The position numbers were made by a program, and so were the translations under genes. A stretch of DNA of 33,810 nucleotides from Hysterium pulicare CBS 123377 (Eukaryota > Ascomycota > Dothideomycetes > Hysteriales > Hysteriaceae): assembly GCA_000467715.1 (NCBI GenBank), contig AJFK01000411.1, positions 1 through 33,810 on the forward strand. The letters run 5' to 3'. Below, piece by piece: positions 22,307 to 29,934 of the stretch. Within the stretch, counting starts at the first letter, position 1, and each line of letters opens with the position of its first letter. Below the pieces are notes generated by a model. The model did not search any database and had not been told where the DNA came from. It worked only from the letters and a program-made list of their open reading frames with translations.

Positions 22307-22854
22307 GTTTGTTTGTTGGGGTGGTATTCGAAGACTTTTGGATTCTGGTGTTTTTTCCTTAATATTTACGGCTAAGGATTGCCTGGTTGTGAGCGAAGTA
22401 TATTCTGGGCATTCAGTTGGAGGCTATATAGTTGTGTTGAGCCGAGTCTCGGGCCTGGAGCGATGTTTCCAACTCGGTCCTAGAGAATGAAGTCGGACCC
22501 GTGTTTAGTGTATGAAACGTTGACTAGCTGCATTGTGAATAATACTTGGTCAGCTTAATAATAATATCTTTGTCATGCTCTATAACGCTTGCTCTTGTCA
22601 CGTGATATTTGGGACAGCAGATATTCAGCTCAATATAGCGAATATAGAGTTTATAGAGTCTTATTGAGTGGGGAAAAATAGAATACCTGATGTTTTACTC
22701 TGACCGCGAACGCTCTAGAAGGAGTCTCGCGAACCTACCCAACTCCGAAAAGCTCAGAGCTCCAATTGGTTCAAGATCTCAAGCTTTATCATCCTAATCT
22801 CGTAAAATGCGCCCAATAAAACACATTGTCATTATCCCCTACCCTTCACGATCC
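22307..22854. other. Intergenic, no gene seen
   Basis: The region upstream of the broken oxidoreductase and the 3' flank of the next gene. A CACGTG box is near 22600. Frames here are antisense or low complexity. Confidence 0.5.
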
Positions 22855-23553
22855 TCATCTCGAAATCAAACTCTTCAGTTTGCCCAATATCTTTTCATCA
22901 CCAGCGGGTGCAGGCGTAACGGTCCCACTTCCCGCCTTCGCAGCCTCTACTTCCTCCGCGTTGGGGCCAGGGGGGAGATCAACTAGGACGGCGGGATCTT
23001 TGCTTCGGGAGGCGAGGAGGGCGGCGCGTTTCTGGAAGAAGGGATATTTGTTAGCACGGGTACTCTAGCAATTGTATAGATCCTTCGCTTCAGCATCCTT
23101 CCCTTCCCCCTGCTACAGGATATTTCAGCCGTGCTGATAATGACTTCATCTTCTCTACCACCCCTAGCACCCACAACTCCCCGCTCAGGATAGCAACAAT
23201 AGCAACACAGGGAAAAAACTTACCTCCCTCAACACCTTTCCAGCCCCCTCACCCTCACCCATTTCCCTCTGTGCCTCCTCCTCTTCTAAATCAGGACTAA
23301 AAGGTGGGTCACTGATATTCGTCCCCGCCGTATCCCTCCGTTTCAGCTCCTCCGGGCTTGTAGGCGTGCCGTCAATTTCTACCGGCGTCTGATTTATCGG
23401 AGGCATGGAGGTTTCGATGTAAGGTGTGGCAGTTGAGACGGCGGCGGAGGTCTTGTGGGGAAATGTGCCGGTGTGGGTAATTGGGGAGATGGGCTGGGAG
23501 TCTGAGGCTGAGGCGGGAGCGGTGGTATTGATGGGTTGGGGGATGTTGGACAT
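22855..23553 (-). CDS. Conserved small fungal protein of unknown function, two exons, 168 aa
   Basis: Exon 1 is 23553-23224 and exon 2 is 23031-22855, joined through a 192 bp intron with a clean GTAAGT donor and a CTTCCAG acceptor, phase 0. The protein starts MSNIPQPINTTAPAS, is rich in Pro, Ser and Thr, and contains EIDGTPTSPEELKRRD, GTNISDPPFSPDLEEEEA and REMGEGEGAGKVLRE. After the junction come KRAALLASRSKDPAVLVDLP, EEVEAAKAG and a basic end KILGKLKSLISR. Without splicing, the exon 1 frame would end in an artificial hydrophobic tail (FFPVLLLLLS). I recall proteins of this style across ascomycetes but none with a known role. No signal peptide or membrane segment. Probably a housekeeping neighbour unrelated to the PKS. 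Confidence 0.75.
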
Positions 23554-24126
23554 CGTGACGGGTGGAATGGGGGTTTGGCGGGTTTTACTGTAGGCTAGGG
23601 AGCTAGTAAGGGGTACACAAGGCTGTGTCGTCCGGTCAAGCTGTCCTGTGGTATCGTCGCTGTCAGGAGGTGGTGGAAAGGGGAAAAGCCAAGTGTGCGG
23701 GATGATTCTGCCTCCGAAAGGCTGTCAGCAATTGTAGAAACAAGGACGGAGAAGGACTACTGTGTTTACTTGCTGGCAGCAATTATTTTCGTCTTGACAG
23801 TCCTTTGACGCTGGTTGGACGGGTTTTTGTATTCCTCTTCAGCTCCCAGGCTCCGGCGGGAAGCTATTCCTCGCGTCGAAGTTGAGGCTGTGAGAGCTGC
23901 GTGTCTCGGGAGGCTATGACGCAAGAGGCGTGGATTCTACGTAAGCACAGCTGGAGAATGATTGTCGGTATTGATTCAGTTGTGAGTCTATAAGAGGAGC
24001 GTCAGAAGAAAATCACGGATGCTTCCAGGGGAAAGATGAAGAATTAATGAATGGGTGTTGATGTTGGAGCGCCTTAATTCTCAGGCTCCTAAGGTGGGGC
24101 AGTGCAAAGTGGATCGTGGATCGTCA
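23554..24126. other. Intergenic, no gene seen
   Basis: Upstream flank of the small two-exon gene. I see no convincing ORF or RNA. A short direct repeat (ggatcgtggatcgt) lies near 24112-24125. Confidence 0.45.
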
Positions 24127-24297
24127 TGTTGGAGACCGCAAAGCGATAACGTCCGTCCCTACGTCGAGAGACGCACCCCGTCGCGAAACGAATCTAGAGT
24201 CTAAACCTCTGAAGTCTCTCTCTCTTGCATTAATAAAACTTTAGTTGGTATAATTCTGTTCTACGGCCATTTCTATACCTTGTGCTATCGTGCAACG
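24127..24297 (+). mobile_element. Possible solo LTR relic (copia-like)
   Basis: The stretch begins TGTTGGAGAC, holds a pyrimidine tract (tctctctctcttgcatt) followed by an aataaaact signal-like stretch, and ends near gtgcaacg, an order seen in short fungal copia LTRs. No internal element, tRNA primer site or target duplication is evident. If real it is an old, degraded fossil; chance resemblance is quite possible. Confidence 0.2.
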
Positions 24298-24348
24298 AGA
24301 ATATACCGAAGTTGTAGCCTTACTATCGCTCGTTCTATTAGTAGAGTT

Positions 24349-24370
24349 GGGAGCCGCTTCAGCGGTTCCC
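24349..24370. repeat. GC-rich hairpin in AT-rich surroundings
   Basis: Arms GGGAGCCGC and GCGGTTCCC pair over nine positions (one G-T) around a TTCA loop. There is no T tract after it on the plus strand, so it is not a bacterial-type terminator. It could be a remnant of a transposon end. Confidence 0.4.
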
Positions 24371-24435
24371 CCCTGCTTAATCACGACTACTGATATTTTT
24401 TAGATTTCGGAGCTATTATATGATAGTCGTATCAG

Positions 24436-24459
24436 ATATATATATATATATATATATAT
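24436..24459. repeat. AT dinucleotide microsatellite, 12 units
   Basis: An uninterrupted run of twelve AT units within the gene-poor interval. Confidence 0.95.
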
Positions 24460-25051
24460 CCAAGCTTTAAAGACACTCTGTTCAAAGGAACATGCATTGC
24501 GGGAATTTCGCTGTGTGGATAAAGGATCTTGGAAGTAGCGGAAATCTTGGCGCAATATTGGCGTGCATTAGTATGCTGACATAAGACTCTATTTGAGAGT
24601 GTTATATCTTTAACGTCAGTTCACGCTTCGGATCTCCGGAGTCTCTCTATCATAAGTGTAAGAAGCTGTAGTTGACGTGTCAAGATTCTACAGCTATTGC
24701 TTCTCTAGGGCACTAATTTCCGACAAGCACGAGCGCAACGTTGACTATACTGTCAATCTTTCCGTTAACGTCGTCAATTGCACTTTCACCAATACCCGCC
24801 GGTTCGTTCGCGGCACTAGACCTCTGTCGAAGATTCGGAGGGCTAGAAGAAAAGTCCAGGTAAACTAGATTATGTCTCCAGGCTGCGAGGGTCACTTTAA
24901 GATGAGGATTGTGTATTCCGGCAGTTTCACCCGGCGGATGAGGAGATCCTTAAAAGCTGTCTGACAAGGCATGATGCTTTAACTCCTCTTGGCATGCAGT
25001 AGCGTGCTTATACGTAGGAGATTCACGAAACGATGGGAAGAAGATGGGGCT

Positions 25052-25117
25052 CCAGAACCAAAGAAACCAAACCCCAGAACCAAAGAAACCTAACCCCAGA
25101 ACCAAAGAAACCAAACC
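25052..25117. repeat. Tandem repeat, three 22-bp units
   Basis: Three head-to-tail copies at 25052-25073, 25074-25095 and 25096-25117. The unit starts ccagaaccaaagaaacc and ends aaacc (taacc in the middle copy); the copies differ at one base. Strand-asymmetric, almost free of T. No ORF spans it. Confidence 0.9.
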
Positions 25118-25181
25118 AACGAGAACTCAACGCAAAAAATCAAAGCAACACCGTTACATCATTCAATGAAATTAACCATAA

Positions 25182-25493
25182 ATGAGAGCTTTAAATATAA
25201 TTACCGCTTACGCGTGGTTGAGTTTAATCAAACTCTTTTTCGAGGGGGACTATGAGCCGGACACGACAGGCCCCAGCCTCCTAAGTTACAAGAAATATTT
25301 ACCGAAGTACAACGTGTCCACGGTGAAACGATTTGTAGACGTTGACTTTCAGATGGCTAACAGCAACCTTGTGGAGAAGAGCATTTTTGTTTACATTGAA
25401 ATATTCGGAAATATAAAAGAAGCAACCACCGAGAAATCTGCTTGGTGGGCGTACTTTCATCTTTTGGAGGCTTCGGATAAGAACAAGACTTAA
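25182..25493 (+). CDS. Doubtful small ORF, 103 aa
   Basis: An ATG-to-stop frame just downstream of the tandem repeat, AT-rich, encoding MRALNIITAYAWLSLIKLFF and then a mixed polar sequence with aromatic residues (SAWWAYFHLLEASDKNKT). It lacks Cys and any motif I know. The first 20 residues are mildly hydrophobic but do not make a clear signal peptide. Its composition differs from the confident genes around it. It may be a gene fragment, a lineage-specific gene or chance. Confidence 0.2.
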   Translation: MRALNIITAYAWLSLIKLFFEGDYEPDTTGPSLLSYKKYLPKYNVSTVKRFVDVDFQMANSNLVEKSIFVYIEIFGNIKEATTEKSAWWAYFHLLEASDKNKT

Positions 25494-25542
25494 GGAATGA
25501 TGTTCATATAGGTGGAGGTGATGTGAGATGTACAGTACATCT

Positions 25543-26511
25543 TCTATGCCGAGAACGTGACTACCTGAATTCCAACCGAGCATCATTGCAACCCCGGCCA
25601 ACCACTAGAACTATTCTCATAACCCAGCGTCTTGGGCGATAGATTGCAACTATACGGTGCTCTGTGCAGAATCCAAACTCTCATCCTCTCACCACAAATG
25701 GACATCCTCCTTGGTCTACCCTTCCGACCTCTGGGTTGTCTCAGCTTGGAGAGACTGGCTGATACCTTGGATTCCTAGCCCAATCAGAATGCGTGCCACA
25801 AAGAAGCACAAGTCCTGAGAAGTAGCCAGGAGTATATCGAATGCTGAGACTCAATTAGGGAGCATCGAGCCCGAAATCGATACCCAAGAAAACCATTAGC
25901 TTCCTAACCTTACTACTTACTTTCGCTTACGGAATATGTATTCATCTATCAATTATTCCATCCGCTCTTATCGCCAACGGCTTCGGTCTAGATTGTTCTA
26001 TCTTAGTCCGGAAATTTCGGATCTTGGCCTAGGAAGTTGAGGAGAGTTTCGGACTTGGGGTCGGTGTTGAGTATGTGAGGCAACTTAGGAAGGAACGGAA
26101 GGATATCATTAAGAAGAAGAGGACTCTAGGACGGACTATGGCCGTGGGCCGCTCGTTTTTCTCTGAGATCTGGGCGAGACAAATACAACAACGCAGTATG
26201 CAAGCGGGCAGTCAGGTCAATGTAGCCAATCAGCAGCAGGCTCACCGGTGGGCGCAAACATGCCGTACCGGTAAACTCACGGCGCCGTCGCGGGAATAGT
26301 AATGGATATCCCATGAGTGTGAATGCGATCTCCTGTTTCACAAGTTCTGCAGGGGCACCTGCTGAAGCATTGCGGATGTTACAGATGGGGGCCAGGCGGC
26401 TATGTCAACACCATAACCAGGACATCGCGAGGTGAAAATGTCTCCCAGTAGAAGCACAACCAAACCGCTGAATCATAAGCGCCAAATTGATAGTATATTT
26501 AGTTGGCAGCC
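25543..26511. other. Intergenic, no gene seen; may hold a 5' exon of the next gene
   Basis: No frame here resembles a known family. Because the downstream surface protein lacks a clear signal peptide, an upstream exon ending before the acceptor-like atatttag (near 26501) is possible but not identified. Confidence 0.4.
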
Positions 26512-27462
26512 ATGTCAGGTTCGCTCTTCTTATACGATTCTCCTTGTGTGATAGAAACTAATTTTTTGCTAGCGATATCCGCCGCAAGCAGCACATCAAC
26601 GTCCGCACTCATCCCCTACTTCCCACCCGTCCAAGTGCCCCTCCTCACAGCCAACATCACCGCTTCCGTCTCCAACTCCAATCCGGACTACTCGTCGCCG
26701 TACAATTTCGCCAACAACAAAACCTGGCTCCTGCCGGACAACACACTCGGCCACGTCCAGTTCCTCTTCGGCGCCCAAGTCCAACCAACCAGGCTCTGGC
26801 TCCAGAACACGCAGCAGCCCTCGCGCGGTACAAAATCATGGCGCTTCGTCCTCAACGAGGTCAATGGCTTCGCCAATCTGAGCTACGTTGACCCGGCGAC
26901 GGGCAATATAGGGTATTGCAGCGCCTTGTGTCCCCTGCCCCAGAGGAACGCGAGCTTCCAGGAGTTTGCATTCGTCAATATCTTGTCGTTCGATGCCTTT
27001 CAGCTCGACGTTACCGCGTGGTATGGAGATGGCGGCGGATTTGATGGGTTTACCATGTATATGCTTGGGTCGCAGGTGACATCGCCGCTGTCGTCCTCTG
27101 CTTCTGTCGGGACGGGCACGGTCACAAGCGCAACGGAGACTGAAACTAATTCTGGATCTCGAGGCAGTGCCAGTGCTAGCGCTTCTAGTGGCAGTACTTT
27201 GGGTGTGCGCGAGAAAGCTGGGATTGGTGTGGGCGTTGTGCTTGGCGTGATAATTCTTGGGTTAATAACAGGATTCCTGGTGTGGAATAAAAGGAAAAGA
27301 GTACGTGAGATGTCGAGAAAAGATCAGGTGGCATATTCGAAGCCGGAACTTGAGGCTCGAGGAGCGGAGGTTGCGGAGGTGGACGCCGAGCATGAGAGAC
27401 ATGAGTTGCCAGCGGAAGAGAGGCCAGTGGAATTGAATACCGGCGGGAACAATCAAGTCTGA
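26512..27462 (+). CDS. Single-pass surface protein with discoidin-like ectodomain (5' end uncertain)
   Basis: The ectodomain (about residues 30-190) reads as a beta-sandwich of F5/8-type (galactose-binding-like) character: SPYNFANNKTWLLPDN, FLFGAQVQPTRLWLQNTQ, SWRFVLNEVNGFANLSYVDP, FQEFAFVNI and LDVTAWYGDGGGFDGFTMYM. A Ser/Thr-rich stalk, a transmembrane helix (IGVGVVLGVIILGLITGFLV), a basic WNKRKRVRE and an acidic tail follow. The ATG is at 26512. A 54 bp intron (26519-26572; donor GTTCGC, branch-like ACTAAT, acceptor TTTGCTAG) would remove 18 codons without changing frame. Neither version gives a convincing signal peptide, although the topology requires one, so a first exon is probably missing. 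Several N-glycosylation sequons are present. Likely a wall or extracellular-matrix binding protein; ligand unknown. Confidence 0.65.
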   Translation: MSGSLFLYDSPCVIETNFLLAISAASSTSTSALIPYFPPVQVPLLTANITASVSNSNPDYSSPYNFANNKTWLLPDNTLGHVQFLFGAQVQPTRLWLQNTQQPSRGTKSWRFVLNEVNGFANLSYVDPATGNIGYCSALCPLPQRNASFQEFAFVNILSFDAFQLDVTAWYGDGGGFDGFTMYMLGSQVTSPLSSSASVGTGTVTSATETETNSGSRGSASASASSGSTLGVREKAGIGVGVVLGVIILGLITGFLVWNKRKRVREMSRKDQVAYSKPELEARGAEVAEVDAEHERHELPAEERPVELNTGGNNQV

Positions 27463-27874
27463 TGTTTATATGGACTTACGCTCAAATCAGAATAACGACG
27501 TTGAGATGCTTGAAATAGTGGTGATATTTCGTTGTTTCGAGGTATGTTGTTTAGCTTTTGTTGAGGGTAAGAAGAGACGCACACGTCCACTTCGTCGTTT
27601 CTATAGCCCTCTTCAAGATTGCTGTTTGGCCCGCGGCAGGCTAATCAAGACTCTTGTCACTCGACATCGCAGGAATGTAAGGAGGAAAGATTGATGTTAG
27701 TGACGGCAGCTTTTATATTCTGGATTTGGAAGGGTGGCACGTGACTCTTCACATAAGTATAAGTCAATTGGATGAATCGCATAAGAAGAGAAATGATCGC
27801 AAGAATGATTACAATGGGTGTTCAAAATGAATAAGATCCACAAAACTTCTCCATCGCTTTGACATATAGCGTCT
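27463..27874. other. Intergenic between convergent genes, no gene seen
   Basis: The 3' flanks of the surface-protein gene and the MmgE/PrpD gene. A 74-codon frame at 27470-27694 is basic and featureless. A CACGTG box is near 27739. Confidence 0.5.
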
Positions 27875-29230
27875 CTAATACATCATTCTCACCTTCCCCA
27901 CATCCGCCATATCCCCAATCCCCATAAACGCCTCATACGCCTTAGTCGCCCTCTTCTCTCCAACAGCAATAGTAACCTGATCAATAAACTTCTTCTTCAA
28001 ATCCGCCACCGTCAAAGGATTCTGCAAACTACCAACTGCGTGCTCGATGTGCTTTTCCAACTTCGTGCCGTCGTCAAAGGTAACAGTCAGGTAAGATTCG
28101 TCCGCGCTTACGGATTTATCCGTAGTCACATTGACCTTCTTTCGCATATCGACCACGGTATTGTTCTTGACCACGGCGTTGGTGAATTGGCTTGGTGTTG
28201 CTTCTCCGTACAGGAAGCCGATGGCTGTGGCGTGGTAGATGCTGAATTTGCCTTCTAGCCCTGTTTGAGGGTCTGTTTTCCCGGTGAGAACGAGGACTTC
28301 GGGATTGACGCGTAAATCAACATTTTTGATGGATGAGATTGCCATCTTCTTTTCTAGCGTCTCATTATGCAGTTGGATAGCTCCGTCGATAGTCGGATGC
28401 ATCACGATCCCGCACGGGAAAGGCTTGAAAGTGTTCTTTTCGATCTCCCACGTCTTGCCGAGCTGAGCGAAATAAGCCGAAGCGTTCTCTCGAGTGCTGA
28501 CCACATGAAGCCACCCGTACTTCGCTTCTATACCTTGGAGGGAGCTGGTATATCCGTTCTTTGCCAATAAAGCAGCAAGCATGCCGCCTTGCGCTGCTCG
28601 TCCAACATGGAAAGATTTCGTATCGGAGCAGAAGAATTCTTGTATGCCAACAACTTGAGTAGCTGCTATACCGATCGCATTTTGCATCGTCGATGTGTCC
28701 GACCCCAAGAGCTTGCTAACTGCAACAGCGGCACCTATCGATCCTGTTGTGCTGGTGATATGCCAGCCGGCATCATAGTGCTCCGGATAGACAGAAAGGC
28801 CAAGTTTACATTCCGCTTCCACGCCAGCAACGAAAGCCGTCAAGAAATCATGACCCGATACGGGAGCCTTCCATTCTGCAACTGCGAGAAGAGCGCTTGC
28901 AACGGGTCCAGCGGGGTGGATGATAGTTTCCAGATGGGTGTCATCGTAATCATCAACATGAGATGCGATTCCATTTATTAGGGCCGCTATTTGAGCATCG
29001 GCGAAACCCTGACTTATCGAGCTGTTGGCACCGAGTATGCTTGATGTTGGTGGACCGCCGAAGAAAGGTAGTGTGGAATTCTGTGCGATCTGTGGTGCGT
29101 CTTGAATGTGACCGCCAATTGCACAGCCTGCCCAGTTGTAGCTGCTCTTTACGGCGGCATCAATGACTGGAGTGGTAAGATTGGCATAGGTGAGATTCGT
29201 GGCCCAGGAAGCCAGGGTTAAAATAGCCAT
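27875..29230 (-). CDS. MmgE/PrpD family protein (2-methylcitrate dehydratase / cis-aconitate decarboxylase-like), 451 aa
   Basis: Single exon; the ATG at 29230 has good context (accaacATGGC). The start TLASWATNLTYANLT matches the usual opening of the family, so no targeting peptide precedes it. The hallmark active-site segment is HVDDYDDTHLETIIHPAGPV (residues 91-110), with T98 and H105 in positions like those used by cis-aconitate decarboxylase. Further conserved parts are GWHITSTTGSIGAAVAVSKL, SFHVGRAAQGGMLAALLAKNG and FKPFPCGIVMHPTIDGA. Members dehydrate 2-methylcitrate, decarboxylate cis-aconitate to itaconate, isomerise small diacids or act in alkylcitrate pathways. No citrate synthase, mitochondrial tricarboxylate carrier or itaconate exporter is in the window, so the reaction cannot be chosen. 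Its link to the PKS 7 kb away is unproven. Confidence 0.9.
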   Translation of the reverse strand: MAILTLASWATNLTYANLTTPVIDAAVKSSYNWAGCAIGGHIQDAPQIAQNSTLPFFGGPPTSSILGANSSISQGFADAQIAALINGIASHVDDYDDTHLETIIHPAGPVASALLAVAEWKAPVSGHDFLTAFVAGVEAECKLGLSVYPEHYDAGWHITSTTGSIGAAVAVSKLLGSDTSTMQNAIGIAATQVVGIQEFFCSDTKSFHVGRAAQGGMLAALLAKNGYTSSLQGIEAKYGWLHVVSTRENASAYFAQLGKTWEIEKNTFKPFPCGIVMHPTIDGAIQLHNETLEKKMAISSIKNVDLRVNPEVLVLTGKTDPQTGLEGKFSIYHATAIGFLYGEATPSQFTNAVVKNNTVVDMRKKVNVTTDKSVSADESYLTVTFDDGTKLEKHIEHAVGSLQNPLTVADLKKKFIDQVTIAVGEKRATKAYEAFMGIGDMADVGKVRMMY

Positions 29231-29934
29231 GTTGGTGTTGATTGGAGTTATGCCATCACTTCCACGGATTTACTGACCATTTTATAACTTTCTCCATTTT
29301 GAATTGAGTTACTCGCAAGAATAGTGATGGCGTCAGGTCATCAACCGCGCAGAGGAAACAGCATCATTCCCACCATTCAGAGGAAAGAAAGCATCGGCAT
29401 TGAGAGATGTAAGGGGAAAGTCTGAGGTGATCAGAGAGACAATGCGGGGAGGTGAGTGACGTTTGGTAGATGAAGCGGAGAATGTTAGTAATCCACTGGA
29501 AAAGGAAAGGTGGCTTGGCGCTCCGCGCTTCTGGCCATGGCAGCTTACATCCTTGCATCTAATTGTCCTATTCTTTCCAAACTTTGGGTTTCAGACCTAT
29601 TCCTATAGCCTAGATGAAAGGGTCAAAACTCAGCACGTTTTTGGACGGCAAATATAATCGCAACAGTAACATTCCCGAAAGCATAGATAAAGTATGTCGA
29701 ACTTATATGCAATCAGAAATGTGCTGAGAGCTTTGGCGTCCCACACCTGATTGTTTAGGATCTCTCTCAACTAAGCCACGGCCGAGTGGCAAGCACAAGA
29801 TAACTGCTATTGTATGTATCCGCTTCTGCTTATCTTCATCCCAACAAGCTACTACCCAGCTAGTTACTAGAATTGATGAGATTCATGAATGGGTAAATAA
29901 TTCGAATCCGTAGGCTGACCTCTGCAATTCCAAC
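29231..29934. other. Intergenic, no gene seen
   Basis: Promoter of the MmgE/PrpD gene and 3' flank of the HET gene. Two 64-codon frames on opposite strands overlap here and look like shadows of each other. Confidence 0.5.

Larger units (their letters stand above)
24298..25051. other. Gene-poor region with simple repeat and hairpin
   Basis: No credible ORF. It contains the GC hairpin (24349-24370) and the AT repeat (24436-24459). Frames of about 60 codons near 24680-24890 run on both strands without domains. Confidence 0.45.

Noticed and set aside
23185-23222. Hydrophobic C-terminus (VLLLLLS) of the small conserved protein
   Set aside because: It is read-through into an intron with a clear GTAAGT donor.
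26075-26299. 74-codon basic plus-strand ORF
   Set aside because: No motif, and not linked by a clear splice site to the downstream surface-protein gene.
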